From: Metellina segmentata
Taxonomy: Eukaryota; Arthropoda; Arachnida; Araneae; Tetragnathidae
NCBI GenBank assembly: GCA_947359465.1
Contig: OX375877.1
Coordinates: 59,040,885-59,104,884 of the forward strand
DNA length: 64,000 nt
Reading direction: 5' to 3'
Position numbers and translations under genes: made by a program. Position 1 is the first letter of the stretch. Each line of letters opens with the position of its first letter. The notes under the pieces were generated by a model. The model ran no database searches. It was not told the DNA's origin and worked only from the letters and a program-made list of their open reading frames with translations. Below are positions 57,001-63,563 of the stretch, in pieces.

Positions 57001-60000
57001 GGTACAGTGAAGCATGAGGGCACCGTTCAGTACACCTGAGGTTAGAAACTGAGGGGGCCATTTGATCAACATCCATAGAATCGATATTCCGATCGATATC
57101 TCTTTGAATGTTCATACCATCTGCAGGAGACAACTTTACTTCTGGGAAGGCTTCCTGAACGATGGCCACTCTCATGCCAGCGGCGGCCTGACTATACGAC
57201 CATGGAACAGATGTCCTTCGTCGCTTAGTCTGTACCGAGGTACTAGGGGAGGGGGTACCATAATCTGGCCTACCTCTCTTACCTGCTGGGGTCTCCTTCT
57301 ACTGCTGTTGGGGATTTACATTACCAGATTCATCACGAAGAATCTGAGCTAGTCGTCTCCTGTGCTTATATTTCCACGCACGAGGCATCGTTTTCCATCT
57401 AGGCACGAGGTCAAGCATAGAGGACATCTTCTTGTTTTCCCAATGGGGTATTGGTTGTCGCGGGTCTTGAAACTCCACATAAGTCAGAGAGTTTTGTACT
57501 GGTCGCAGGCCCCGAGGGGCCACAATCGACCAGTAGTTGAGAGCCAGTCTCAGTCTCGCTACGCACCTCAGTGGTAGATCCCAGAGGGATGTAGTCATTT
57601 TGGTCAAAGTTTGACTGTTCATGGCGGTTTGACCCGCTATGTTTTTTTTCCCTTTCATTTCCATAAAGCATAGTTTTACTGAGGGTAAGTAAAAGGTCAC
57701 CGCCTGTATGGACCCTCTATGGAGGCTTAAGGTTTATTATAACGTGGGTTTCCACGAGGTGAACCGTTCGCGACATCCTTTAACCCTGGTTGCCATCTGA
57801 CTTTCACATTCTCATCAGCACAATATCCACACCTTGGAGTTAGGTTGCCTTTTATATGCCTTCTCCATCATATCCGTGGGGTCTTGCAAAGACAAGACTG
57901 CACACAGATTATCTGGATTTCGACAGATTATGCAAAGGACAATTTAGGCACCCTCCTTCTTTCTCAACCGGGCTTGGGACCAGCTTTGTCGAAGTTTGTC
58001 TTGAAGTTAGTGTTATTACTATTTTTATCTGAATTTTTATATTATATGGAACGAAATTTTCTTTGAGATCTTCCGGTTTTTGACATAAACTGTTTTTGGT
58101 CATACTTATATTGTTTTTAGTTAAGAATAATTATCACGTTTTGTCGTGGGTTTTAATCAAATTTTTGTTCAAATATTTCCCAAGAGTTGCAATTGATAAA
58201 CTTGATAAATTAGTACAAAGTAATAAAAATGAGACTGATGTTGAATTTGATACATTTGCTAAAAATGTCGCTGTTCTGCTAAAACAGATGGCTCTTTACG
58301 ATGCAATCTGCCAGGAAAAAATGCAAGTTGCAATAAGACAAACACGATTGAAACTCTTAAAAAACATCACCTGCGTTTTCACCTTCTCATGACACAACTA
58401 TCTTCAGACATTCTTAAATGATTTCTACATCCCTCTTTATCTTGTAACGATAGTTTCTTCAGCAAGGTTTCTGAAGCTCCCAATTAATTTCTTAAAATCC
58501 ATTGGCTCACCCTAAAAACGACGTTTCTTACGATTTCTTCTCGTGTTAAATAAAATTGATTTTAGTACTTTTAACGAAATTGTTACTATCTGTACAACTT
58601 CACGCCCATCTGCTTTCGATGCTATTTTAAAACTGAAACTGTAGATCAGTTTCTATTGAAATGTGTGAACAAAAACTGATTCAAAACATTTTCAACTCAT
58701 ATCGATCAACTATAATCGGTCAATTAAACTTGATTCGTGAGAACTCACCTTTAATGTTTCTCTCTTTCAATCGCGTATCCAACTCACACTGTTATTTGAT
58801 TTTTTTACTATCCTGGCGTTAGATTCGATGAGGAATCTTATCATTGGCAAAACTGACCAGATCTCGTCGGTCGAGATATCCCGTCACCTGAAGGAAGCAC
58901 GATAGCGATCATTAGAAGAAATCTCACCAGATCTGGTGATATTAGTGTAGCCAGGAGAGTATCCACGTGGATAGACCATCGTGGAGAGGGTCCAAGTTAA
59001 AAAAAATTAAGCTTCTTGGAAAGTTAAGATCGTGTCACGGCTGTGAACTCGCCTAGTTACAATTTCGACGAAACATCGTATCAGAAACAAAATCATTAGA
59101 AAAGCTTACCAGATCTTGATGGGCGAGATACGAGGCTCGTATCTTATCTTTAGAAGATAATCAAACAGAGCTGGATCTCGTTCCCATAAAATAATTATCG
59201 AGGTTTAGGTGACGAGATATCTCGTCATTATCAATAGTGCCCAGAACTGGATCGACGAGATATCTCGTCGCAATCACTTGGAGGGTATCTTTTAATATTT
59301 CGTCGTTTTGTCAATGCGTCTCCTGACTGGTTTGGGGATTAACGGTCTCCCTAGATCTAACCCGTAAGTCTCTCTAGGTTCCTATGAAAGGTTCAACAAC
59401 CTGAGGAAAGCCAATCCCCAACTGACCACCCTCATCGCCATCGGAGGATTTAACGAAGGATCCACGAAGTACTCCCAGATGGCCGCCAACCCCTCATCCA
59501 GAGCTACTTTCGTGAAGAGCGTCGTCGACTTCTGCACGAAATACGACTTCGACGGTTTGGACGTGGACTGGGAATACCCGGCCAACCTAGGAGGAGCAGC
59601 ATCCGACAAGCAAAACTTCGTCACCCTTCTGAAGGTCATTATCAACCTCCATTCCTCGCTTTGTAGGGTTATTCCGTCTTGGGGATTTTTATTATTGATC
59701 ACAATAAATGATCAAGGCGTAAGGAACAGAATGCCTTTACCGACATTTATTTCGACCTACGCAAGAACAACGTCTACCCATCGGCCATATTGTAATACAA
59801 GCATTTCTTTACATCCATCGTGTTCCTTCCACTCCTTGGCAGCGGTGACCCATTTGGAAGATTAAGGAGCAACCGCAATGTTGCGAGTTCGAAACTCGAC
59901 CCAACCAAAGACCGTCTTTTACACGGAGCTAGTGGAAATTTAATTTATCGTGGCTTCATAATAACCGTGAAACCATTTGTCAGTGATGGTGAAATCTGTC

Positions 60001-60965
60001 CCATCAGAAATAGTTTTTTCCCCAACGGGTGGAACAGACGGCCTTTACCGACATTTATTTCGACATACACAAGAATAAACGTCTACCCATCGGCCATATT
60101 GTAATACAAGCATTTGCTTACATCCATGGAGTTCCTTCCAGTGGTTAACCGCGGTGAACCATTTGAAAGAGTAATGAGCAATCGCAGCGTTGCGAGTTCA
60201 AAACTCGACCCAGCCATAGTTCGTCTTGTACAGGAGGGTTAGTTCAAGTTAAATTCTATCGAAGCTTTAAATGTCGTAATGTTGGCATGGTGTGGAAATT
60301 TGAAGAGTGGTATGCCAGATTACGTGTTGCCTCGACATCTGACCGTGGTTCAATCGTACGTGGTGTACTCGGATTTTTCCTTTAAAACCTAAAATTACCC
60401 CATCCCCAAATCCCGTACTTCTTTCCTAGGCACTTACATTTTTACACTTATCTGTTGGAGTAGGCAGTCTGTCTGCCTCTTACGCCCTTTGGAACGCGAA
60501 TTGGATACATAATTGAATCTTCTATTCAGTTCTATCTTTTATTCTATATATCTTCCTATTTATCAAGTGCTTAATGTTACTTTCTTTAGCTTCTATAGTT
60601 TATAGCGATATTCAATTAACTATTCAATTTGATATTTCTTATGTGGAAACACGTAATTCCCCCTCCTCAGTAAGATACTCAGTAATTGATACTTCATTTC
60701 GGTTCCGTATAGCTTGAGGCAATTCATCAGCCGTGTGTAATGTCATTAAATTACAAACAGATGTTAGCCTCCCCGCTTACGTAACAAGACAGCTGCATGA
60801 GATACAATGTAATAAAATTTTCTTGTAAAAATAACTATCAAACCTTTTCTGCATTTTTCAGGAATTGAAACAGGCTTTTGATCCACACGGTTTTCTGCTC
60901 ACTGCAGCTGTTGCAGCTGGTAAAAGTACCATTGATACTGCTTACGACATCCCTGGAATATCCCA
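29950..60965 (+). CDS. Chitinase gene B, 5' part, four exons (continues past window)
   Basis: Tandem paralogue of gene A. Exons: 29950-30016 (signal peptide), 49624-49821, 59378-59634 and 60862-60965, all with GT/AG borders and matching phases. The start ATG lies 4 bp after a plausible acceptor (TTTTAG at 29945), so a 5' non-coding exon is likely. The protein begins with a hydrophobic secretion signal ending in VAAAS. It continues YRVVCYLGSWANYR and LCTHLNYGFAKL (first GH18 strands) and FDGLDVDWEYP (catalytic Glu present), then ELKQAFDPHG. The last visible exon ends mid-codon with a good donor, so the motif III-IV and CBM14 exons should lie downstream. Motif I reads IGGFNEGS rather than IGGWNEGS. 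The 19.6 kb and 9.6 kb introns are swollen by nested transposons. Confidence 0.92.
30356..32541. mobile_element. Harbinger-like element containing a mariner
   Basis: Ends GGGCGCCTTCACACGAAGGA and, inverted, AAGCACCTTCACACGAAGGA, each followed inward by GATCGATC[G/T]CTCAGACCGG. Flanked by TAA at 30353-30355 and 32542-32544. Without the mariner it is ~685 bp. Interior arms 30541-30600 and 30725-30782 are inverted copies. Lies in gene B intron 1, 340 bp after the signal-peptide exon. Confidence 0.75.
30978..32478 (-). mobile_element. DD41D-type mariner, 1501 bp, nearly intact
   Basis: Perfect inverted ends CAGGGTGGTCCCGAATTCAT with TA duplications at 30976-30977 and 32479-32480. The minus strand encodes a transposase in two frames: N-terminal DUF4817-type helix-turn-helix (from 32229, MGDFTYAEKADMHYMYGRAN) and the catalytic part (31155-31931). 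One frameshift near 31930 separates them. Catalytic residues: YVLFTDEATF, MWFQHDGAPAH, SPDLSSLDYFLWG. I count 41 residues between the second and third Asp (DD41D). Near-identity with the deleted copy at 8509 points to recent movement. Confidence 0.9.
32546..34190 (+). other. Gene B intron 1, mostly unrecognised
   Basis: 32655-32780 matches the repeat at 17727. 33640-33850 is GC-richer (CACATTTGGGGGGCGCTACT, ending in AAATAAAAAATAAA) and could be the 3' end of a retrotransposon, but I cannot place it. No exon seen. Confidence 0.45.
34195..34510 (+). mobile_element. SINE copy with an AT-rich insertion
   Basis: Carries GGTGCACTTTAAATCT..., a GGAAGTTGGAAGAGTGAG segment, TGACCGTGGTACAAAATTAC, CGTCGTCAAAAGCCCGTTGTG and the 3' end GATGTTAATTAAAAATTAC. 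About 34305-34385 is an interrupting ATATCAATAAATCAAT-type repeat. Confidence 0.6.
34525..34930 (-). mobile_element. Antisense SINE with an 81-bp internal tandem duplication
   Basis: Antisense SINE body with the B-box complement GGATTCGAACTCGCGA near 34896. The segment CGACGGTCCGAGAACAATAC to GATGATGAGGTCACC is duplicated at 34641-34721 and 34722-34802. Confidence 0.65.
35170..35505 (-). repeat. Inverted partner of 41925-43010, without the 809-bp element
   Basis: Reverse complement aligns with 41930-42151 and 42961-43000. Shared: AATAAAACAGCAGGG, GTTAATGGGCTT, GAGTTTAACAATTCAA and TCGTGGCGCCAGGGTCTGAC. It keeps a continuous CATTCAGTTGTGCGG where the other copy is interrupted. Confidence 0.75.
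35512..36007. mobile_element. Short hAT-like MITE, ~496 bp
   Basis: Ends CAGCGATTCCCAACCGGTGG and, inverted, AAGGGGTTCCCAACCTTTTA, with repeated GGTACGC motifs inside both ends. Candidate 8-bp duplication GCCTAATG (35504-35511) / GTCTACTG (36008-36015), 6/8. No transposase. Confidence 0.55.
36008..37190 (+). other. Gene B intron: antisense SINE piece and one half of a direct repeat
   Basis: 36360-36545 is an antisense SINE (GGATTCGAACCAGGAACCTT near 36518). 36815-37077 is the first copy of a ~260-bp direct repeat whose second copy is at 38674-38934. The rest is AT-rich and unrecognised. Confidence 0.55.
37200..37505 (+). mobile_element. tRNA-derived SINE, best-preserved copy
   Basis: Begins with tRNA-like GTCGCAGATTAGCAAACGGA and GGGTTGCGAATTCCAACC (A/B-box arrangement). 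The body follows (GTGCACGTTAAATCTGTCGT, GGTGTGAAAGTTTGGAGA, CATCGGACCGTGGTTCAAAA) and the 3' part CCGTCGCCAATAACCCGTGC. Confidence 0.7.
37633..38545 (-). mobile_element. Deleted Tc1-like transposon, 913 bp
   Basis: 25-bp inverted ends beginning CACAGTCCAGTCACATTAAT. The minus strand encodes an N-terminal helix-turn-helix domain (MQKRSDLSDVQKGVIIGFRA..., then RAAVVKVYRAWQNDT) and the RRATVEQLTDQ region. The catalytic core is cut off by an internal deletion near 37820. Same family as the remnant at 7474-8102. Confidence 0.85.
38550..39423 (+). other. Gene B intron with direct-repeat copy and tRNA-like B box
   Basis: 38674-38934 repeats 36815-37077. 39000-39010 is a perfect B box, GGTTCGAATCC, followed by CGGTCTGGGA, but no cloverleaf or A box fits, so this is probably a SINE scrap. 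Confidence 0.5.
39424..41609. mobile_element. hAT-like element containing a Tc1 transposon
   Basis: Ends AGTGCCGTAATTAG and, inverted, AGTGCCGTAACTAG. Near-duplications ATGTAAAT (39416-39423) and GTGTAAAC (41610-41617), 6/8. About 690 bp without the Tc1. On the minus strand near 41480-41570 there is a short acidic coding remnant (KIIEIDETPDEES). Confidence 0.5.
39683..41179 (-). mobile_element. Tc1-like transposon copy 2, 1497 bp
   Basis: Inverted ends CACTCATGTCCATAAATTAA with TA duplications at 39681-39682 and 41180-41181. Minus-strand transposase: 40482-40877 (QTEVSVELGIAQSVISRLWQR), 40126-40650 (VMFSDESRFSL, LLVWGGN, FVFMDDNARPHRAN) and the C-terminus near 39910-40120. A few frameshifts and stops remain. 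DD34E-type motifs, better kept than at 16201-17708. Confidence 0.87.
41180..42143 (+). other. Gene B intron; right part is the dispersed repeat also at 35170
   Basis: 41925-42143 matches the reverse complement of 35290-35505. Before that, nothing beyond the hAT-like end at 41609 is recognised. Confidence 0.5.
42152..42960. mobile_element. 809-bp long-TIR element, Merlin- or MULE-like
   Basis: Left GGTACAGCTACACTCTACGT and, inverted right, GGAACAGCTACACTCTACGT. Pairing extends over ~75 bp to GGCGATTTTTTTTGGCGCAC. Perfect 8-bp duplication TTCAGTTG at 42144-42151 and 42961-42968. The related copy at 35170-35505 has the empty site. No ORF; superfamily uncertain. Confidence 0.82.
43513..44119 (+). 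pseudogene. Cys-rich N-terminal domain of the unclassified protein, broken
   Basis: Three frames: TEWSKCFICQEDKSEVLRCP from 43516 (stop at 43633), GCLPGAINMERLDDAGG... up to about 43890, then CDLPAQAGSSLC... and LEDRPLLAKLSAGDVIALNA to 44119. CxxC and later Cys/His spacing suggest a zinc-binding domain. Known to me only as the start of uncharacterised, high-copy animal proteins. Confidence 0.6.
44385..45875 (+). pseudogene. Central region of the unclassified protein, one nonsense codon
   Basis: One frame from 44385 to 45875 with a single in-frame TAA at 44769-44771, giving ~128 codons and then ~367 codons around it. Blocks: FAELISYIEDAC, LSGRIHSTKLKERVLSYFPD, YDADSDTIHLAKAA, ERETPLPMYLGIFIHTKTRK, VDNIDHNPSSTTAHDYFHGT, IAFDQPLYALTKQIQCNWP, FVIMFGGLHIKMA. 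It reads like the middle of a long protein; the C-terminal part is missing where the right inverted arm begins. No catalytic motif that I can assign. Confidence 0.65.
46856..48120 (+). other. Gene B intron, unrecognised
   Basis: Several short frames around 47354-47918 on both strands, none with a family signature. AT-rich. Confidence 0.45.
48125..48575. mobile_element. piggyBac-like fragments
   Basis: 48340-48575 (plus strand) reads KGSKRPRGKCKQCEITK, then a Cys-rich tail (VLECGFC) and an end GGGTCTGCGTGACCCATGAC before TTAA at 48562. 48130-48250 on the minus strand reads an acidic segment (SDNILESEHETDSEIYKDED) like piggyBac N-termini. The two lie in opposite orientations, so the locus is rearranged. 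Confidence 0.4.
48600..49140 (-). pseudogene. BEL/Pao-type LTR retrotransposon 3' fragment
   Basis: The minus strand at 48921-49121 encodes VGDLVVLVEENMPTFKWPR, the DUF5641-type C-terminus of BEL/Pao integrase. Downstream on that strand is a purine tract (AAACGGGGGATA, 48768-48779), then TGTTTGCGCTTGC, the expected start of the 3' LTR (about 48766 down to 48600). No other domains remain. Confidence 0.65.
49141..49623 (+). other. Gene B intron 1, 3' end
   Basis: No feature recognised apart from the T-rich acceptor region before 49624. Confidence 0.5.
49624..49821 (+). CDS. Gene B exon, first GH18 strands
   Basis: Acceptor TTTCTCAG before 49624 and donor G|GTGAGT at 49822; 198 bp, entering and leaving in phase 1. 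It encodes YRVVCYLGSWANYRTGDGKF, the IDPKLCTHLNYGFAKL segment and the SFDPFLDLKDNGGL loop, all standard for the N-terminus of an arthropod GH18 chitinase. The gene A equivalent lies before the window. Confidence 0.93.
49822..51909 (+). other. Gene B intron 2, duplicated block
   Basis: From about 50740 onward it aligns with 1-1190 of the gene A intron, including the ACATCCGTCTTCAGAGTAA repeats and GGACGCTGACACCGTTAATG. 49822-50740 has no match in the window. Confidence 0.7.
52532..56160 (-). pseudogene. LINE ORF2: endonuclease, reverse transcriptase, RNase H
   Basis: From 56160 downward on the minus strand. Endonuclease start: IRIAQINLHHSQSPTALL and ALIQEHWIK (55861-56160). Reverse transcriptase: FRPISLTSFLLKTLEKLIDR and LATFLDIEGAFDKV (54313-54729), then CMGYADDITLVI (53922-54224), the YADD active site. 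RNase H: IFSDSQAALKAL near 53160. C-terminal knuckle: ICRGCRMVEESSVHVLCEYD (52532-52735). The RNase H plus terminal knuckle fits I, LOA or related clades. Multiple frameshifts. Confidence 0.82.
56200..57700 (-). pseudogene. LINE ORF1 (gag-like), broken
   Basis: Pieces at 57299-57700, 56607-56966 and 56227-56469. The middle piece, with KVVDLPKPVKIALKTRDVF and LLRRLARSNQGL, resembles DUF4780, a domain common in insect non-LTR ORF1 proteins. RNA binding and particle formation would be its role. Frames do not connect. Confidence 0.6.
58150..58392 (+). pseudogene. BESS-motif-like fragment
   Basis: Reads IDKLDKLVQSNKNETDVEFD and FAKNVAVLLKQMALYDAICQ, then a basic tail. The acidic lead, hydrophobic heptad-like spacing and position inside a Harbinger-like element resemble the BESS end of MADF/BESS proteins often encoded beside Harbinger transposases. 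No MADF domain remains. Confidence 0.4.
58752..59377 (+). other. Gene B intron 2, 3' end with palindromes
   Basis: Aligns with 1190-1798 of gene A. Contains GACGAGATATCTCGTC at 59211-59226 and 59254-59269, plus GAGATACGAG-g-CTCGTATCTT at 59125-59145. Confidence 0.75.
59378..59634 (+). CDS. Gene B exon with GH18 motifs I and II
   Basis: Acceptor CTCTCTAG at 59377 and donor AAG|GTCATT at 59635; 257 bp, same phase as gene A. It encodes IAIGGFNEGS (the usual Trp is Phe, a two-base change TGG to TTT) and FCTKYDFDGLDVDWEYP, with the catalytic DxDxE intact. The Phe lies in the conserved substrate-lining strand. Confidence 0.93.
59635..60861 (+). other. Gene B intron 3 with SINE-bearing repeats
   Basis: Counterpart of gene A 2056-4529, with two SINE-like units (about 59740-59960 and 60035-60400). 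It lacks the hAT-like element and the long TA tract present in A. Confidence 0.65.
60862..60965 (+). CDS. Gene B exon, ELKQAFDP...GISQ (last in window)
   Basis: Acceptor TTTTTCAG before 60862 and donor GTGAGT at 60966; 104 bp. It is nearly identical to the gene A exon at 4530-4633. The next exon, expected to carry MTYDFHG, is not in the remaining 3 kb of the window. Confidence 0.92.
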
Positions 60966-61089
60966 GTGAGTTATAATTTATCCTTCCCTGCTATTCTGAC
61001 ACTTTTTTTAGATCATAACTATTCTTAATATTATGTTTCTTGATAGTAATTAAAAGAGGAAAATAAGTATTGATTCAATTACTTATTGG

Positions 61090-61390
61090 TTTAGTTGAGA
61101 TCGATGAAGAATTGCGGATTAGCAACCGCAGGAATATGATCAAAACTAGGTAGAACCAAACACCGCCGTGTACGAGAGGCTGTGCAGGTTAAATCTGCCG
61201 TGGCCTCAACTGTCTCCACGTTGACGCGGTGTGGACGTTTGGAAACGGGGTGCCAGCTCAGGTGTTGATCGTATCAAGTGACCGTGGTCAAAATTACGAG
61301 GCGTTTTCCACAGATCTTCTCCTTCGGAATTGATTCCGGACCATCGACAGTATCCTCTTGTGTTGCTCCAGTGTGATGTTTATTAACGAC
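61090..61390 (+). mobile_element. SINE copy, orthologous in position to 4740-4990
   Basis: GCGGATTAGCAACCGCAGGA start, GTGCAGGTTAAATCTGCCGT, GGTGTGGACGTTTGGAAACG, GTGACCGTGGTCAAAATTAC and TGTTGCTCCAGTGTGATGTT. It is more complete than the gene A copy, which lacks ~60 bp in the middle. Confidence 0.65.
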
Positions 61391-61394
61391 CTAT

Positions 61395-61845
61395 CTATAA
61401 TTTTTTTATATTTTTTAATAGTTAAAAATGGCTGGACATCACTTCCGGCCTTGTAGTGGCCAATGACTTAAGACAAATGTGCCCGCCATTAGAAAAAAAA
61501 AATGGCTGGGGTACAAGAATTTAAACATTCTCAATAACTTACGATGTACAAGAAAATAAAAAAAGAACGTGAACAGAAGAAGAACAACAACAAGAAACAT
61601 CAAAATGTTCAAAGAATAGGAAAGCTATTACCTCAAGAGTCTTCTAGCTTTCCAGAATCTCGAAGTATCAGTTTCTCCATAGAGAGCTCCATATACACGA
61701 GGTGATGTTTGTCCATAGGCTCGGTTTTGTCACGCAGGCGACAGGCAGCTCCACTAAGCACGCCAATACGACATAGATGCGCAGCAAGGTAATCATGTCC
61801 GATAAATAGGCGAAATGCAGCCACTGCACCCCACCTATTTATCAT
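61395..61845 (-). pseudogene. Non-LTR retrotransposon 3'-end fragment
   Basis: Minus-strand reading AVAAFRLFIGHDYLAAHLCR then a Cys/His tail with EPMDKHHLVYME and a stop near 61633: the zinc-knuckle end of a LINE ORF2. Its 3' part (61395-61630) is A-rich. Absent from the gene A intron; its 5' edge was later amplified into the 188-bp array. Confidence 0.65.
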
Positions 61846-62665
61846 AAATCAGATAATTTCTCAATTGAGCTTGGGAAGACGGCAAGATTGTGAGAAGGAG
61901 TTCTGCGTAATGCTTTTTTATCCAGGGGGCAGGCAGCTCCACTAAGCACGCCAATACGACATAGATGCGCAGCAAGGTAATCATGTCCGATAAATAGGCG
62001 AAATGCAGCCACTGCACCACACCTATTTATCATAAATCAGATAATTTCTCAATTGAGCTTGGGAAGACGGCAAGATTGTGAGAAGGAGTTCTGCGTAATG
62101 CTTTTTTATCCAGGGGGCAGGCAGCTCCACTAAGCACGCCAATACGACATAGATGCGCAGCAAGGTAATCATGTCCGATAAATAGGCGAAATGCAGCCAC
62201 TGCACCCCGCCTATTTATCATAAATCAGATAATTTCTCAATTGAGCTTGGGAAGACGGCAAGATTGTGAGAAGGAGTTCTGCGTAATGCTTTTTTATCCA
62301 GGGGGCAGGCAGCTCCACTAAGCACGCCAATACGACATAGATGCGCAGCAAGGTAATCATGTCCGATAAATAGGCGAAATGCAGCCACTGCACCACACCT
62401 ATTTATCATAAATCAGATAATTTCTCAATTGAGCTTGGGAAGACGGCAAGATTGTGAGAAGGAGTTCTGCGTAATGCTTTTTTATCCAGGGGGCAGGCAG
62501 CTCCACTAAGCACGCCAATACGACATAGATGCGCAGCAAGGTAATCATGTCCGATAAATAGGCGAAATGCAGCCACTGCACCCCACCTATTTATCATAAA
62601 TCAGATAATTTCTCAATTGAGCTTGGGAAGACGGCAAAATCGTGAGAAGGAGTTCTGCGTAATGC
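61740..62665. repeat. 188-bp tandem array, five copies
   Basis: GGCAGCTCCACTAAGCACGC recurs at about 61744, 61932, 62120, 62308 and 62496, and CAGATAATTTCTCAATTGAG at about 61849, 62037, 62225, 62413 and 62601, exactly 188 bp apart and nearly identical. One half of each unit is LINE-derived, the other is chitinase intron present once at 5020-5150. Copies 2 and 4 share CACCACACC where 1 and 5 have CACCCCACC and 3 has CACCCCGCC. Confidence 0.93.
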
Positions 62666-63526
62666 TTTTTTTATATTCGGTTATTTTTATTTCTATGCTA
62701 CTAATACAATAACTTGATTAGAGTAACTTGATATTCTTCAGGTATATTTGTGTACAGAAAGAGGATGATAGATTCGTAATGTTAAATAATATGTCGAAAT
62801 CTCTAATAAAAATCAGTTGAAGTTTTCCATATCCAAAGGCAAGTTCAAATCTCGTAATCTATAAAAACGAATAAAAGAAACTAATTGATTCTAAAAAAAG
62901 CATTAAAATTTAGCTGTAAAAATTTTTTTAAACTTATATTACTTGAAAAACACGTGAACAAGTATTGAATTATATCGTCACACAAATGCAATAACTTTTT
63001 TCCTATGCCCGCCATCTTAACATCAGACGTCATGGTTACTAGAAGGGCGGAGTTAATCAAGAAGCACGGTGTTACCCTGGTACACTAGGGGAAGGGGTTC
63101 ACGTTACAGATGCATTCCAAGCAAAACCCATTTATAGGAAGACCAAACATTCGCTCTAGATGGTCTGTATTTATGTATTTTTGATTAATGTCGTACTGGA
63201 GCATCATGGGGCTATTGACGACGGTTCGGGATCAATCCTCAAACGGGAAGATTCGAGGATAACACCATGTAATTTTGAAACAGTCAGATGACGAACACTC
63301 TAGGTTGAAAAACATACATACTCAGCATCCGAACCCGCAACCTCTTGATTTAACAGACCGATAAGTCAAACTGGATGAAAGAAATAGGTAAGTGGAAAAA
63401 ATGGGTAGTTGGATTTGTACTTGAATTAGTCATATTGAAATCATACAGAATTTAATGCAAGAAGTATGCAGCTTTGACCATATAAACATTGTCTATTGTC
63501 TAATGAAAAATATCAATCTATATACC

Positions 63527-63528
<2 letters not shown>
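62666..63528 (+). other. Gene B intron, homologous to 5150-5920
   Basis: Aligned duplicated intron with an antisense SINE-like segment (63185-63350). Homology fades near 63475. No exon. Confidence 0.6.

Positions 63529-63560
<32 letters not shown>
63529..63560. repeat. (TA)n microsatellite
   Basis: TA run immediately left of a Tc1 element, probably its insertion target. Confidence 0.85.

Positions 63561-63563
<3 letters not shown>

Larger units (their letters stand above)
52470..57900 (-). mobile_element. Non-LTR retrotransposon, I/LOA-like, ~5.4 kb
   Basis: Antisense to chitinase B and nested in the Harbinger-like element. Order on the minus strand: gag-like ORF1, APE-type endonuclease, reverse transcriptase, RNase H, CxxC...HxxxC zinc knuckle. 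Ends are approximate; I did not find the target duplication. Several frameshifts suggest it is inactive. Confidence 0.82.
51910..58751. mobile_element. Harbinger-like TIR element carrying a LINE
   Basis: Ends AGGCGCGTTCTCACGAATCA and, inverted, AAGGTGAGTTCTCACGAATC; both continue AAGTTTAATTGACC. Flanked by TAA/TTAA-type bases (51907-51909, 58751-58754). The gene A intron has the uninserted site near 1179-1186 (CCTCTGTTAAATGTC). Shares internal sequence with 30356-32541. Encodes a BESS-like remnant at 58150-58392. Confidence 0.75.

Noticed and set aside
61633..62597. Series of identical 60-70-codon frames
   Set aside because: They are LINE-end fragments repeated by the 188-bp array; no complete gene.
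61740..62665. Regular array considered as CRISPR
   Set aside because: Whole 188-bp unit is repeated with no variable spacers, and the genome is eukaryotic.
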